This document shows, piece by piece, positions 41,437-50,603 of a DNA stretch of 64,000 bases (position 1 is the first letter of the stretch; every line of letters starts with the position of its first letter). Made by a program: the position numbers and the translations under genes. The notes beneath the pieces are model-generated. The model saw only the letters and a program-made list of their open reading frames with translations, did no database searches and was not told where the DNA came from. This DNA comes from Acidobacteriota bacterium (GTDB lineage Bacteria; Acidobacteriota; Vicinamibacteria; Vicinamibacterales; CAVVIG01), in NCBI GenBank assembly GCA_003222395.1, contig QHWB01000035.1, positions 124,001 through 188,000 of the forward strand, given 5' to 3'.

Positions 41437-41564
41437 CTTTTTTTAACGGCGCGGGACCCCCCCGCCGCTGTTGCTCGGCGCATACGCGCCTTGCAACGGC
41501 TCAAGGCTATCGCGCCTGACGCTTGGCCGCAGGCGGTGCGCTTGGGCATACTTAGAACAGAACG
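41437..41564 (-). repeat. Junction repeat (second subtype) immediately downstream of crcB
   Basis: Minus strand: it begins CGTTCTGTTCTAAGTATGCC exactly after the crcB stop TAA and continues through the GCAAGGCGCGTATGCGCCGAGC stem-loop to GCGGGGGGGTCCCGCGCCG and a run of A. Confidence 0.85.
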
Positions 41565-41930
41565 TTACCGCATCAGTGCAAAAGCGATCGCCAACCCGAT
41601 CAGGCCCGCAACGACTTGCCCGACCACGTTGATCGACGCCCACACGAACTGGCCGTCGCGGATCAACGAGACGCTTTCGAAGGCGTACGACGAAAAAGTG
41701 GTGAACCCCCCGAGGACGCCGACGAGCAGGAACAGACGGAGGTCCGGGGCGAGCTGGACGCGCTGTTCGGCGGCGCCGGCGATCATGCCGAACACGACGC
41801 AGCCGACGACGTTGACGACGAAGGTGCCGGCGGGAAAAAGGGAGCCGGTCGTTCGGAGCACCGCCATCGACAACAGGTAGCGGCTCACGGAGCCGAGCGC
41901 TCCGCCCGCCGCAATCAGCGCCAGCCGCAT
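41565..41930 (-). CDS. crcB: CrcB/FluC fluoride channel protein
   Basis: The protein has 121 residues with four membrane segments. GGALGSVSRYLLS in the first, GTFVVNVVGCVVFGMI with the pore Asn in the second, and GVLGGFTTFSSYAFES with the conserved TTFSSF-type motif in the third are diagnostic. A dimer forms the fluoride-specific export channel. The ATG at 41930 opens the first helix, and GATAAT lies nine bases upstream. The fluoride riboswitch fold was looked for upstream and not found. Two junction repeats follow, then the DUF190 gene. Confidence 0.92.
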   Translation of the reverse strand: MRLALIAAGGALGSVSRYLLSMAVLRTTGSLFPAGTFVVNVVGCVVFGMIAGAAEQRVQLAPDLRLFLLVGVLGGFTTFSSYAFESVSLIRDGQFVWASINVVGQVVAGLIGLAIAFALMR

Positions 41931-42003
41931 CGCGTGCTTATTATCGGTTGACGGGAGACGCGCGGCCCGGTAAATGTGCATCGCATCACAACACCCGCGT
42001 CCC

Positions 42004-42009
42004 AGGAGG
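42004..42009 (+). promoter_or_regulatory. Shine-Dalgarno of the sortilin-like gene
   Basis: AGGAGG sits six bases upstream of the ATG at 42016 and decides this start over the upstream codons in frame. It is one of the few strong ribosome sites in the window. Confidence 0.7.
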
Positions 42010-42015
42010 ATTCTG

Positions 42016-45000
42016 ATGTCTCGCTGCACGACGATCTTGGCGGCCCTCGTGTGCGTATTCGGCGCCGCTGCCGATCGCCCGCTCGTCGCCCAATCGACGC
42101 TGCGTCTCACGCCCGACGCAGACAAGGCGCTGAAGTTCCGGTACATCGGACCCGTCGGCAATCGCGTGATCGCGGTCGCCGGGATTGCGGGCAATCCGAA
42201 CGTCCTCTACGTCGGCGCGGCCTCGGGCGGCATCTGGAAAACCGGCGACGCCGGCGCCCACTGGGATCCGATCTTCGACGATCAGGACGTCCAGTCGATT
42301 GGCGCGCTGGCGATTGCGCCCGGCGATCCGAACACGATCTGGGCCGGCACCGGCGAGGCATTCATCCGAAGCAACATCTCGATCGGCGATGGCATCTACA
42401 AGTCGACCGACGCCGGCAAATCGTGGACGCGCATGGGCCTCGATCGGACCGGCCGCATCGCGCGCGTGATCGTCGACGCGAAGAACGCCGACGTCGTCTT
42501 CGCCTGCGCGCTCGGCCACGCGTACGGCCCGCAGCCGGAGCGCGGCGTCTTCCGAACGACCGACGGCGGCCGAACGTGGAACCGCGTGCTGTTCGTCGAC
42601 GAGAACACCGGCTGCTCGGACATCGCCATGGATCCGAACAATTCGCGCGTGCTCTTCGCCGGCATGTGGCAACTGGAGATCCACACATGGGGCCGGACGA
42701 GCGGCGGCTCAGGCAGCGGGCTGTTTCGATCGGCAGACGGCGGCACGACGTGGACGCGGCTGACGGAACACGGACTCCCCGGCGCGCCGCTCGGCAAGAT
42801 CTCGGCGCAGGTGGCGCGCACGAATTCGAATCGCGTCTATGCCCTCATCGAAACCGGCGACGGCATGCCGACCGACAACGGTCGAACAACGCAAAGCGGA
42901 TCGCTCTGGCGCAGCGAGGACGGCGGCGAGAACTGGCAGATGGTGAGCGCCGATCGGCGGCTTCGCGGCCGCACGCACTACTACACGCGCTTCGCGGTCG
43001 CGCCCGACAACGAGAACGAGGCGTACTTCCTCGCAGCGGAATTCACGAAGACGCTCGACGGCGGCCAGTCGAGCATCGACCTGACGGGCAAGGTCGCGCC
43101 GAGCGGTGACAACCACGACATGTGGATCGATCCAGCGAACGGCGACCGCATGATCGTCGCGCACGACGACGGCCTGAGCATGTCGGTGAACCGCGGCAAG
43201 AGCTGGCACCACGTGCAGCTGCCGGTCGGGCAGATGTACCACGTCGCCACCGACAACCAGGTTCCGTACAACGTCTACGGAAACCGGCAGGACGGACCGT
43301 CGACGCGCGGGCCGAGCAACAGCCGCATCGGCAAGCAGGCCGAGGACGCCGAGGCCGGTCCGATTCCGCGCGGCACGTGGCATTCGGTCGCGGGTGGCGA
43401 AAGCGGGTGGGCGATTCCCGACCCGGTCGACAACAACATCATCTGGGCGACCGGTACCGGTTTCGGCAGCCTGGGCGGCACCGTCGAACGGTTCGACGAG
43501 CGGACCCGGCAGGCGCGCGAGGTCGAGATCTGGCCCGAAGTGACGGTCGGCGCGCCCGCGGCCGCGGTGAAGTATCGCTTCAACTGGACGTTCCCGCTCG
43601 CGCTGTCGCCGCACGATCACAACACGGTGTATGCCGGCAGCCAGCACGTGCATCGCACGACCAACGGCGGTCAGAGCTGGCAGGTGATCAGCCCCGATCT
43701 GACAAGAGGCGACCGATCGCGCCAGCAGACCTCCGGCGGCCTCACGCCCGACAACGTCGGCGTGGAGTACGCCGGCGTCGTGTTCGCGATCGCCGAATCG
43801 CCGACCGAGCAGGGCGTCGTCTGGGCGGGCACCAACGATGGTCAGGTGCAGGTCACTCGGGATGCCGGCGCGCGCTGGACGAACGTGACGGCAAACATCC
43901 CCAACCTGCCGGCGTGGGGAACGGTGAGCAACATCGAACCGTCCCGCCACGACAAGGGCACGGCTTACATCACCGTCGATCTCCACCAGGTGAACAACCG
44001 CGATCCGTTCGTCTACAAAACCGCTGATTATGGCGCCACGTGGCGATCGATCGCCGGCGACCTGCCGCACACGGTGCACAGCTACGCGCACTGCGTCCGT
44101 GAGGATCCGATCCGCAAAGGGCTGCTGTTCCTCGGCGTCGAGAACGGCCTCTACTTCTCGGTGGATGACGGCGAGCATTGGCTGCCGCTGCAGGCCGGGT
44201 TGCCGCGGGCGCCGCTGCATTGGATCACGATTCAGGAACAGTTCAACGACCTGGTGGTCGCCACCTACGGACGCGGCTTCTTCGTCCTCGACGACATCAC
44301 GCCGCTGCGGGAACTGACGCCGGCGATTGTCTCCGGCAACGCGCACGTCTTCAAACCTCGAGCGACGTTCCGGCTCCGCGCGATTACCGAACCGATGATG
44401 ATGCCGGACGATGCGACCGAAGGTGTCAATCCGCCGGACGGCGCGCCCATCACCTTCTGGCTCAGGGCGGCGCCACCCACTGACACGAAGGATGCAACGG
44501 ATACGAAGGACGCAAAAGACACGAAGGGGACAACGGCCACAAAGCCCGCAGTCAAGATCGTCGTCAAGGATCAGGCCGGACAAGTCGTCCGGACGATCGA
44601 CGTGAAGGAGCCGCGCGCCGGACTGAATCGCGTCTGGTGGGACCTGCGCGGCGAGCCGTCGACCGAGGTGAAGCCGCGAACGCGGCCGTTGTACGCCGTC
44701 GATTTCAAGATGAACCCCGATGGCACGCGGAAGTTTGCGATGGCAGGCGCGAGCCGGTTGTCGCTGCTCGAGCCGCCGGGCACGTACACCGTGACGCTCG
44801 ATGCCGCCGGTCAGACCGCATCGCAGACGCTGACGGTTCGCAAAGATCCAAACAGCGCGGGTAGCGAAGCGGACATCGAGGCGCAGACGAAAACGATTCG
44901 CGAAGTGCGCGAGAACATGAACAGGACCGCCGCGCTCATCAACCGCGCAGAAGCCGTCAGGGCGCAGATCGGGAATCTGAAAACGTTTCTCGGCGATGAC

Positions 45001-45330
45001 GCGGCGGTCAAGGAACTGATCGCCGCCGGCGACGATCTCGACAAGCGCGTCGTGGCGGTCGAGGAACAGCTGTTCAACATCACCGCCACCGGCCGCGGCC
45101 AGGATTTTCTGCGCATGCCGAGCCAGCTGCTCGAGAAGCTGGCGCACCTGGCCGACACGCTGCAGCTCGGCGACTTCGCGCCCACCGATCAGCAGCTCGA
45201 GGTCCACAGGCAATTGAGCGGTCAGGTGTCGTCTGCGGAGAGCGATCTTGGCGCCGTCATCAGCAAGGATCTCGCGACGTTCAACGACATGCTGCGGCGC
45301 CGCAATATCGGAACGCTCTTTGTCAGATGA
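42016..45330 (+). CDS. Large secreted VPS10/sortilin-type beta-propeller protein
   Basis: The protein has 1104 residues with a signal peptide (MSRCTTILAALVCVFGAAADRPLVAQ). Residues 40-800 hold many BNR/Asp-box and sortilin-type repeats, such as SGGIWKTGDAGAHW, GIYKSTDAGKSW, GVFRTTDGGRTW, GLFRSADGGTTW and YKTADYGATW. The C-terminal 250 residues are a different, mixed helical region. An internal T/D/K-rich stretch (KDATDTKDAKDTKG) is a short repeat. Such proteins are abundant in Acidobacteria and are often annotated as glycosyl hydrolases, but no catalytic residues can be assigned. Confidence 0.85.
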   Translation: MSRCTTILAALVCVFGAAADRPLVAQSTLRLTPDADKALKFRYIGPVGNRVIAVAGIAGNPNVLYVGAASGGIWKTGDAGAHWDPIFDDQDVQSIGALAIAPGDPNTIWAGTGEAFIRSNISIGDGIYKSTDAGKSWTRMGLDRTGRIARVIVDAKNADVVFACALGHAYGPQPERGVFRTTDGGRTWNRVLFVDENTGCSDIAMDPNNSRVLFAGMWQLEIHTWGRTSGGSGSGLFRSADGGTTWTRLTEHGLPGAPLGKISAQVARTNSNRVYALIETGDGMPTDNGRTTQSGSLWRSEDGGENWQMVSADRRLRGRTHYYTRFAVAPDNENEAYFLAAEFTKTLDGGQSSIDLTGKVAPSGDNHDMWIDPANGDRMIVAHDDGLSMSVNRGKSWHHVQLPVGQMYHVATDNQVPYNVYGNRQDGPSTRGPSNSRIGKQAEDAEAGPIPRGTWHSVAGGESGWAIPDPVDNNIIWATGTGFGSLGGTVERFDERTRQAREVEIWPEVTVGAPAAAVKYRFNWTFPLALSPHDHNTVYAGSQHVHRTTNGGQSWQVISPDLTRGDRSRQQTSGGLTPDNVGVEYAGVVFAIAESPTEQGVVWAGTNDGQVQVTRDAGARWTNVTANIPNLPAWGTVSNIEPSRHDKGTAYITVDLHQVNNRDPFVYKTADYGATWRSIAGDLPHTVHSYAHCVREDPIRKGLLFLGVENGLYFSVDDGEHWLPLQAGLPRAPLHWITIQEQFNDLVVATYGRGFFVLDDITPLRELTPAIVSGNAHVFKPRATFRLRAITEPMMMPDDATEGVNPPDGAPITFWLRAAPPTDTKDATDTKDAKDTKGTTATKPAVKIVVKDQAGQVVRTIDVKEPRAGLNRVWWDLRGEPSTEVKPRTRPLYAVDFKMNPDGTRKFAMAGASRLSLLEPPGTYTVTLDAAGQTASQTLTVRKDPNSAGSEADIEAQTKTIREVRENMNRTAALINRAEAVRAQIGNLKTFLGDDAAVKELIAAGDDLDKRVVAVEEQLFNITATGRGQDFLRMPSQLLEKLAHLADTLQLGDFAPTDQQLEVHRQLSGQVSSAESDLGAVISKDLATFNDMLRRRNIGTLFVR

Positions 45331-45373
45331 CCACGATCGTCGGTATCGTCGGCGGCATCGCGCTCTCGCTCGT

Positions 45374-45432
45374 GTAGCGCAGGCCTTCAGGCCTGCAACG
45401 CCACGCCTGGCGGCAGCCCTCAAGGGCTGCGC
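45374..45432. repeat. REP-like hairpin pair
   Basis: GTAGCGCAGGCCTTCAGGCC is a near-perfect hairpin starting with GTAG. A second, GCAGCCCTCAAGGGCTGC, lies 15 bp further. It occupies the 146-bp gap before the NiCoT-like gene together with a TACAAT box at 45461. Confidence 0.8.
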
Positions 45433-45476
45433 AACGAGCATCGCGCAATGAACCGTGCGCTACAATAGAAACGCTC

Positions 45477-46178
45477 ATGCCCATTCTCGAACTCGTCACG
45501 AGCTCGAGCCTCGGCTCGTTGCTCGGGATGCGCCACGCCCTCGAGCCGGATCATCTGGCCGCGGTGTCGACGCTCGTCGCCGCGCACGGCGACGAGCGGA
45601 GCGGCTACAGGGCGGCGCTGCTCGGTGTGTGCTGGGGACTCGGACACACGGTGTCGCTCCTCGCCGTCGGCGCGGCGCTCGTCGTGCTGCGCGCGGAAAT
45701 GCCGGCGTACGCGTCGGATCTGTTCGAGTTGTTCGTCGCGCTGATGCTGGTCGGCCTCGGGCTGCGCGCGATGTATCTCGCCGCGCGGCAGGGTCCGGCC
45801 GGTCCCTCGCGCGTGCATCATCACGGGCATCGCGTCCACGTGCATCCGGGCGCGCCGGCACACATCCACATCGGCGCGTGGACGCTCGCCCGCCGTCCGC
45901 TGCTCATCGGCGCCGTGCACGGCCTCGCGGGGAGCGGCGCGCTCACGGCGCTCGTACTCGCGACGCTGCCGACCACGGCCGCGCGGCTCACCTACATGAT
46001 GGTGTTCGGGTTGGGATCCACGCTCGGGATGGCGATGCTGTCCGGCGTCCTCGGCTGGCCGCTCGCGCGCCTCGGCGCCCATCGCCGCGTCGCCCGCGCG
46101 ATGTCGCTCGCCGTCGGGTGCGTGTCGACAGCGCTCGGATTGTTCTGGGGATATCCGTTGGTCGGAAGAATTCTGTAG
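45477..46178 (+). CDS. NiCoT/UreH-like metal permease
   Basis: The protein has 233 residues with six or more hydrophobic segments. The first helix carries RHALEPDHLAAV, a variant of the HAxxADHI nickel/cobalt-binding signature. A loop of about 20 residues is His-rich (VHHHGHRVHVHPGAPAHIHIG) and can bind metal. The second conserved segment is AVHGLAGSGAL. It probably transports Ni2+ or Co2+ across the inner membrane or acts as a metallochaperone-type exporter. No urease or hydrogenase genes are nearby. A TACAAT box lies 10 bp upstream of the ATG. Confidence 0.78.
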   Translation: MPILELVTSSSLGSLLGMRHALEPDHLAAVSTLVAAHGDERSGYRAALLGVCWGLGHTVSLLAVGAALVVLRAEMPAYASDLFELFVALMLVGLGLRAMYLAARQGPAGPSRVHHHGHRVHVHPGAPAHIHIGAWTLARRPLLIGAVHGLAGSGALTALVLATLPTTAARLTYMMVFGLGSTLGMAMLSGVLGWPLARLGAHRRVARAMSLAVGCVSTALGLFWGYPLVGRIL

Positions 46179-46192
46179 CGCAGCCCGCTACT

Positions 46193-46660
46193 TCACTTCA
46201 CGTTCACGGTCCAACTCACCGGCACCGTCTCGGGCGGGAAGCACACCTTGTCGTCGCACGCCTGGATGTGCACGTTGCCGGCGAGCGTGATCGTCGATCC
46301 GGACTTCGCAGACCTGGCGATCGTCACGTCGTTCGTCAGCCGGAACGGCTTCTGAAACACCGGCACCTTCTCGTCCGCGAATTCCATCGTCTCTGATTTC
46401 GGATAGACGACCTTGCCGGCTTTGACGGCCGGCTGCGCATCGAGCTTGAGCTCGATTGGAATGAAATCCTTGGCGCCGGGCGCATAGACGTGAATGCCCG
46501 GCTTCGGCGTGACGTCGAGTCCAATCGTCACCTTGCCGCCTGGCGCCGCCGTCACCGCGGCGGGTGAAGCGGCGATCGTCGCGTGTGCAGATCCGGGTCC
46601 GCGGAATTGCAGGTTGGGAGACGCTTGCGTGAAGGCGAGAAGAAGGATGAAGAAACGCAT
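46193..46660 (-). CDS. Secreted DsbD N-terminal (alpha) domain-like protein
   Basis: The protein has 155 residues with a signal peptide (MRFFILLLAFTQASP). The mature part matches the immunoglobulin-like DsbD alpha domain: PGIHVYAPGAKDFIPIEL, and the redox pair in ACDDKVCFPPETVPVSW. The six-residue spacing between the cysteines and the PPE turn are as in DsbD. The transmembrane and thioredoxin-like domains of DsbD are missing, so it must work with separate partners to pass electrons to periplasmic thiols, or is a stand-alone domain. TACAAT lies 7 nt upstream of the ATG. Confidence 0.78.
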   Translation of the reverse strand: MRFFILLLAFTQASPNLQFRGPGSAHATIAASPAAVTAAPGGKVTIGLDVTPKPGIHVYAPGAKDFIPIELKLDAQPAVKAGKVVYPKSETMEFADEKVPVFQKPFRLTNDVTIARSAKSGSTITLAGNVHIQACDDKVCFPPETVPVSWTVNVK

Positions 46661-46667
46661 CACTGCG

Positions 46668-46673
46668 ATTGTA
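46668..46673 (-). promoter_or_regulatory. -10 box of the DsbD-like gene
   Basis: TACAAT on the minus strand at 46668-46673, with seven bases to the ATG at 46660, suggests a leaderless mRNA. Confidence 0.45.
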
Positions 46674-46742
46674 GCCGGGGCTGGGGGCTGGGGGCTAGGA
46701 GCTGAAGCGAACCAACCCTCAGCCCAGAGCCCCCAGCCCCAG
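46674..46742. repeat. Inverted GGGGCTG heptamer array
   Basis: GGGGCTG, GGGGCTG, GGGGCTA, GGAGCTG units, then about 20 bp on, CAGCCCA, GAGCCCC and CAGCCCC units. The arms can pair. It fills the gap between the DsbD-like and glycine-zipper genes. Confidence 0.8.
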
Positions 46743-46745
46743 CGA

Positions 46746-47243
46746 TTATTTATGAATCGCTTCCCACAGCGTGCTGCCGCCGCCGCCGATTGCGGCGCCG
46801 ATGAGCGCGCCTTTCTTGCCGCCGAAGATACCGCCGAGGCCGGCGCCGGCAGCCGTCGATCCGCCGATGACGAGCGCTGTCTTCTTCCAGTCACGACGCG
46901 GCGCGCCGTCATTGATTACCGGCCGCGTCTGGCGCTGCGGAGCCGCCGGCGCCTGCGACGCGTACACGGGACGCGCCGACGCGGGCGCGTACGCCGGACG
47001 CGCAGAAGCCGGCGCGTACGCCGGATAGGCGCGCGGGTCGCGCGCGTCGACGTACGGATCTGCCGGCACCGCGACGCGCTCGCTCGCGTACACCGGACGC
47101 GCCGTCTGGTACGCCACGCCTCGCGAGTCGAGCGTCACGATGTCGCCGGGCGCCGCAGCGACGCGGGGGCTCAGAAGCCCATAGGCGATCAGCATCACGC
47201 CGACCGCAATCACGCCGAGTACCGCTGCGAAAAACGTCCTCAT
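46746..47243 (-). CDS. Membrane-anchored protein with proline/alanine repeats and a C-terminal glycine-zipper
   Basis: The protein has 165 residues. An N-terminal hydrophobic segment (AAVLGVIAVGVMLIAYGLLS) is a signal or membrane anchor. The central region (70-115) has the repeats YAPASARPAYAPASARPVYAS. The C-terminal 40 residues form a glycine-zipper (GGSTAAGAGLGGIFGGKKGALIGAAIGGGG), a motif for packing of membrane helices. The start is set by GGAGG six bases upstream. Function is unknown; such proteins are common in envelope stress contexts. Confidence 0.7.
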   Translation of the reverse strand: MRTFFAAVLGVIAVGVMLIAYGLLSPRVAAAPGDIVTLDSRGVAYQTARPVYASERVAVPADPYVDARDPRAYPAYAPASARPAYAPASARPVYASQAPAAPQRQTRPVINDGAPRRDWKKTALVIGGSTAAGAGLGGIFGGKKGALIGAAIGGGGSTLWEAIHK

Positions 47244-47249
47244 GATCCA

Positions 47250-47254
47250 CCTCC
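47250..47254 (-). promoter_or_regulatory. Shine-Dalgarno of the glycine-zipper gene
   Basis: GGAGG on the minus strand, six bases before the ATG at 47243. Confidence 0.6.
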
Positions 47255-47370
47255 GCTAGCGGGGTACAGACCAAGGGCGATGCCACCGGCGAGCGTGCCG
47301 ATTTTCGAAGGAATTCGTTTGATTACGGAAACCGTTGACCTCTTTTGGGCTCATCCGCCGTCTTCATCGG

Positions 47371-47376
47371 TAGAAT
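47371..47376 (+). promoter_or_regulatory. -10 box of the response-regulator gene
   Basis: TAGAAT ends 7 bases before the ATG at 47384. The alternative ATG at 47375 overlaps the box and is therefore unlikely. Confidence 0.45.
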
Positions 47377-47383
47377 GACGACG

Positions 47384-48091
47384 ATGGCCGCGCGCATCCT
47401 GATCGTCGAGGACGATCCGGACATCGCGGAGCTCGTGGCGCGCTACCTCGAGAAAGCCGCGTTCGAGACAGATCGCGCCGCATCGGGTCGCGACGCGCTG
47501 CAGATGATCGCGGTGAATCCTCCTGCTCTGGTGGTGCTCGATCTGATGCTGCCGCACGTCGACGGTCTCGAGATCTGCCGGCGTCTGCGCTCGGACCAGA
47601 AGACCGCCGCGATTCCACTCATCATGCTGACCGCGCGCGCCGAGGAGTCGGAGCGGATCGTCGGGCTCGAGCTCGGCGCCGACGATTATCTTGCGAAGCC
47701 ATTCAGTCCGAACGAGCTCGTCGCCCGCGTGCGCGCGCTGCTGCGGCGCGCGCAGCGCCAGGCGAGCGACGCACCTGCGAAGACGCTGACCTATGGCGCG
47801 ATCTCGGTCGATTCGGACCGCCACGTCGTGTCGGCCGGCGGCCGCGACGTCACGCTGACGGCGAAGGAATTCCTGCTGCTCGAGTACCTGCTCCAGCATC
47901 GCGGGCGCGTTCTCTCGCGCGACGTGCTGCTCACCGACGTATGGGGCTACCGCTATACCGGCGGCACACGGACAGTGGACGTGCACGTCCGCCGCCTCCG
48001 CGAGAAGCTGCCGCTGCTCGCCGAAGCGCTGGTGACGGTCAAGCAGTTCGGCTACAAGCTCGTCGACCCGGCGCCGCTGACGCGTGCATGA
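47384..48091 (+). CDS. OmpR/PhoB-family response regulator
   Basis: The protein has 235 residues. The receiver domain (1-120) has the acidic pair EDD, the phosphorylated Asp in [12 protein letters not shown] (about 53), Thr in MLTARAEE and Lys in YLAKPFSP. The winged-helix DNA-binding domain (130-230) has [23 protein letters not shown] and [15 protein letters not shown]. The layout is PhoB-like, but no Pho box was seen in the window. The stop overlaps the kinase ATG (ATGA), so the two proteins are made together. Phosphate regulation is only a guess from nearby pit and pst genes. Confidence 0.88.
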   Translation: MAARILIVEDDPDIAELVARYLEKAAFETDRAASGRDALQMIAVNPPALVVLDLMLPHVDGLEICRRLRSDQKTAAIPLIMLTARAEESERIVGLELGADDYLAKPFSPNELVARVRALLRRAQRQASDAPAKTLTYGAISVDSDRHVVSAGGRDVTLTAKEFLLLEYLLQHRGRVLSRDVLLTDVWGYRYTGGTRTVDVHVRRLREKLPLLAEALVTVKQFGYKLVDPAPLTRA

Positions 48092-49848
48092 GGACGTTTC
48101 AGACGAAGTTCTTCGTCGCCGCCCTGTCGGCCGCGGTACTGGCGCTCACCGTCGCCGGCGCGCTCTTCGCGACGACGATGCGGCGGCAGATCGACAGGCG
48201 CATCGAGAGCACGCTCGTGGCGGAGGCGCGGCTGGCCGCCGAACTCATCGCGCGGGGGACGCCGCTCTCGACGGTGCCGGAGCTCGACGACGAGGCCGAC
48301 CGCATCGGCCAGTTGATCGGCGCGCGGACGACCTTCATTGCGCCCGACGGCACGGTCGTCGGCGATTCGTTCGAGACGCTCCAGGGAATCGCGGCGATGG
48401 AGAACCACGCGCGGCGTCCGGAAGTCCTCGACGCGCGCGCGACCGGCCTCGGCCGCGCCCGCCGCTACAGCGCGACGCTGAAGATGGACATGCTGTACGT
48501 CGCGGTTCCGGTGCAGCACCCGTCGATTGCGTTCGTGCGCGTCGCGCTGCCGCTCACCGACGTGGGGAATCAGCTGCAAGCGGTGCTCAGCGCGACGATG
48601 ACCGCTCTGGGGCTCGCGCTCGTCGGCGCCTCGATCATCGCGTTCGTCATCTCGCAGCGCATCGGCCGGCGCGTGCGTCTCGTCGCCGATGTCGCCCGGC
48701 GGTATCAGTCCGGCGACCTGACGCCGGCGCCGCTCGGCTTCGGCGACGACGAGATCGGCGCCGTGGCGCGCGCGCTCGATCGATCGGTGCAGGAGGTCGG
48801 CCGCCGTCTCGCCGAGCAGGCGCGCGATCGATCGCGGATGGAAGCGATCCTCACCGGCATGGTGGAAGGCGTCATCGTCGTGGATTCACACGCACGGCTG
48901 CAGCTCGTGAACGACGCCGCGCGGCAGATGCTGAAGCTCGACGAAGTCGGCATCGGCCGGCCGTACGTCGAGACGCTTCGCCTCCCGGCGGTCGTCGAGC
49001 TCGTCGCGGCCGTGCTCTTCGGCCGGACGCCCGACGCGCTGCAGTTCTCGCCGCCGCGCGACCCGCAGCGGACGATCATCGCCCGCGCGGCGCCGGCCGC
49101 CGGCGCGGCCGAGCACGGCGTCGTGCTGGTGCTGCACGACATCACCGATTTGCGCCGCGCCGATCAGATCCGCCGCGATTTCGTCGCGAACGTGTCGCAC
49201 GAGCTCCGAACGCCGCTGACCGCGATCCGCGGCTACGTCGAAGCGCTGACGGATGGGAACGCCACTCCGGAGGAGAGCCGCCGGTTCATCGACGTCATTG
49301 GACGACACGCGCTGCGGATGGAGCGGCTGGTCAAAGATCTGCTGCGCTTGGCCCGGCTCGACGCGCGGCAGGAGCCGCTCGAGCTCGTTTCGTGCGACAC
49401 CCGCGGTCTCGCCGACGCGGTCGTCGCAGACGTGACGCCGGCTGCCGTGGAGAGGCATCAGCGGTTCGCCGTGCGCATCGAGCCGGGCGCCGAATCGGTG
49501 CGCGCCGATCCGGCAAAGCTGCACGACGCCCTGAGAAATCTCGTCGCCAACGCCGTCACGTACGCGCCGGCGCAGACGACGATCCTCGTCGACGCGCGCC
49601 GCGTCGACCATCGCGTCGAAATTTCCGTCTCCGATCGGGGGCCGGGCATTCCCGAAGAAGACCTGTCGCGGCTGTTCGAGCGGTTCTATCGCGTCGACGC
49701 GTCGCGCGCGCGCGATCCGGGCGGCACCGGGCTCGGCCTCGCAATCGTGAAGCACCTCGTCGAGCTGCACGGCGGAAACGTGCGCGCGGAGAATCGGCCC
49801 GAAGGCGGTGCGAAGTTCACGATCGCGCTTCCGGCAGCAAGGTCCTGA
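48088..49848 (+). CDS. Sensor histidine kinase (PhoR/VicK-type)
   Basis: The protein has 586 residues. It has membrane helices at about 7-30 and 170-190 around a 140-residue periplasmic sensor region. HAMP (about 190-240) and PAS (about 250-345) domains follow. The DHp domain has the phospho-accepting His in [15 protein letters not shown] (about residue 371). The ATPase domain has [31 protein letters not shown] and [13 protein letters not shown]. It controls the regulator encoded just upstream. The architecture fits PhoR/ResE-type kinases. Its 3' end overlaps the convergent methyltransferase fragment by 32 bp. Confidence 0.9.
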   Translation: MRTFQTKFFVAALSAAVLALTVAGALFATTMRRQIDRRIESTLVAEARLAAELIARGTPLSTVPELDDEADRIGQLIGARTTFIAPDGTVVGDSFETLQGIAAMENHARRPEVLDARATGLGRARRYSATLKMDMLYVAVPVQHPSIAFVRVALPLTDVGNQLQAVLSATMTALGLALVGASIIAFVISQRIGRRVRLVADVARRYQSGDLTPAPLGFGDDEIGAVARALDRSVQEVGRRLAEQARDRSRMEAILTGMVEGVIVVDSHARLQLVNDAARQMLKLDEVGIGRPYVETLRLPAVVELVAAVLFGRTPDALQFSPPRDPQRTIIARAAPAAGAAEHGVVLVLHDITDLRRADQIRRDFVANVSHELRTPLTAIRGYVEALTDGNATPEESRRFIDVIGRHALRMERLVKDLLRLARLDARQEPLELVSCDTRGLADAVVADVTPAAVERHQRFAVRIEPGAESVRADPAKLHDALRNLVANAVTYAPAQTTILVDARRVDHRVEISVSDRGPGIPEEDLSRLFERFYRVDASRARDPGGTGLGLAIVKHLVELHGGNVRAENRPEGGAKFTIALPAARS

Positions 49849-50260
49849 TCGCGACCTGCTCGCGCAGCCACAGGCGCGCACCCGGATCGGCGCGCATCAT
49901 CTCCCCTGCGCGGCGATGCGTGACGGCATCGAGGTGCGTGTGCTGCCATTTCGTCGCGATGTAATCGCGCAGCTCGTCCGCGGAATCGGGGTAGCGGTAG
50001 AAGGAGAATTCCTGCTCGCCGGTCACCGACAGGAGTCTGCGTCGAACGACCGTCAACACCGCGAGGTCGGCGGCCAGATGGCGCTGACGCCGCTCGTCGT
50101 CGACGAGGAGACCGCCCACATGCGCGATTGAACCGTCGGGTAATCCGAGCTCGACGTCGGGGACCACATGGGCCGGACGCAGGTCGATGATGCGGCCGGA
50201 GGGCGCCTTCAGCCATCGACGTGCACGATTCAGGGCATCGACCATGCCCTCAGCGGGCAC
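49817..50260 (-). CDS. C-terminal part of a class I SAM methyltransferase (split gene)
   Basis: The 147-codon frame begins at GTG immediately after two stop codons that end the N-terminal part; an internal ATG lies 5 codons later ([11 protein letters not shown]). [22 protein letters not shown] is the alpha-helix and strand after motif post-II of class I methyltransferases. The last 100 residues ([19 protein letters not shown]...[16 protein letters not shown]) are a C-terminal cap I do not recognise. It is in the same frame as the upstream fragment, so it is either a separate polypeptide that reassembles or the remainder of a broken gene. Confidence 0.6.
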   Translation of the reverse strand: MPAEGMVDALNRARRWLKAPSGRIIDLRPAHVVPDVELGLPDGSIAHVGGLLVDDERRQRHLAADLAVLTVVRRRLLSVTGEQEFSFYRYPDSADELRDYIATKWQHTHLDAVTHRRAGEMMRADPGARLWLREQVAIRTLLPEARS

Positions 50261-50263
50261 TCA

Positions 50264-50548
50264 TCACAACGCCCACGAGAACAGCACGGCGTCGACCGAT
50301 TCGTCAGGCAGCGCGAGACGATCGATCGGCATCTCGCGGACCTCCACATTGCCCGGAATGCCGTCCTTTCGGAACGCCGCAAGGGCCGCTTGATCGGGAT
50401 CGACAGCGAGCACCGTGCCGACGTGCCGGCTGTAGCGTCTCGTCAGCCGGCCGTCGCCGCAGCCGACTTCGACGACCACGCAGCGATCAACGGCCGGCAG
50501 CCGCGCCAGCAGCGCATCGACTTCGTGTTCCTCAGGATCGATGATCAT
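50264..50548 (-). CDS. N-terminal part of a class I SAM methyltransferase (split gene)
   Basis: This 94-codon frame has the SAM-binding motif VVEVGCGDGRLTRRYS (about 26-41), the acidic motif VLAVDPDQAAL and the motif II strand SVDAVLFSWAL, where it stops at TGA TGA. In intact relatives the chain continues straight into the segment encoded by the adjacent frame. Both parts are in the same reading frame. TATACT lies 6 bases upstream of the ATG, a leaderless start. Without the C-terminal part no stable fold is expected. Confidence 0.65.
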   Translation of the reverse strand: MIIDPEEHEVDALLARLPAVDRCVVVEVGCGDGRLTRRYSRHVGTVLAVDPDQAALAAFRKDGIPGNVEVREMPIDRLALPDESVDAVLFSWAL

Positions 50549-50554
50549 GCGGGC

Positions 50555-50560
50555 AGTATA
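50555..50560 (-). promoter_or_regulatory. -10 box of the methyltransferase gene
   Basis: TATACT on the minus strand (AGTATA at 50555-50560), six bases before the ATG at 50548. Confidence 0.45.
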
Positions 50561-50603
50561 ACGTTCGACGGATCGCTCGTCGGGTGTTCGTGGACGCCCG
50601 CGG

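Noticed and set aside
41931-42015. Possible fluoride riboswitch upstream of crcB
   Set aside because: The conserved GGNGAUGG and CUGAUGACGCC-like segments are not present; the short gap instead holds a GATAAT box nine bases from the ATG.
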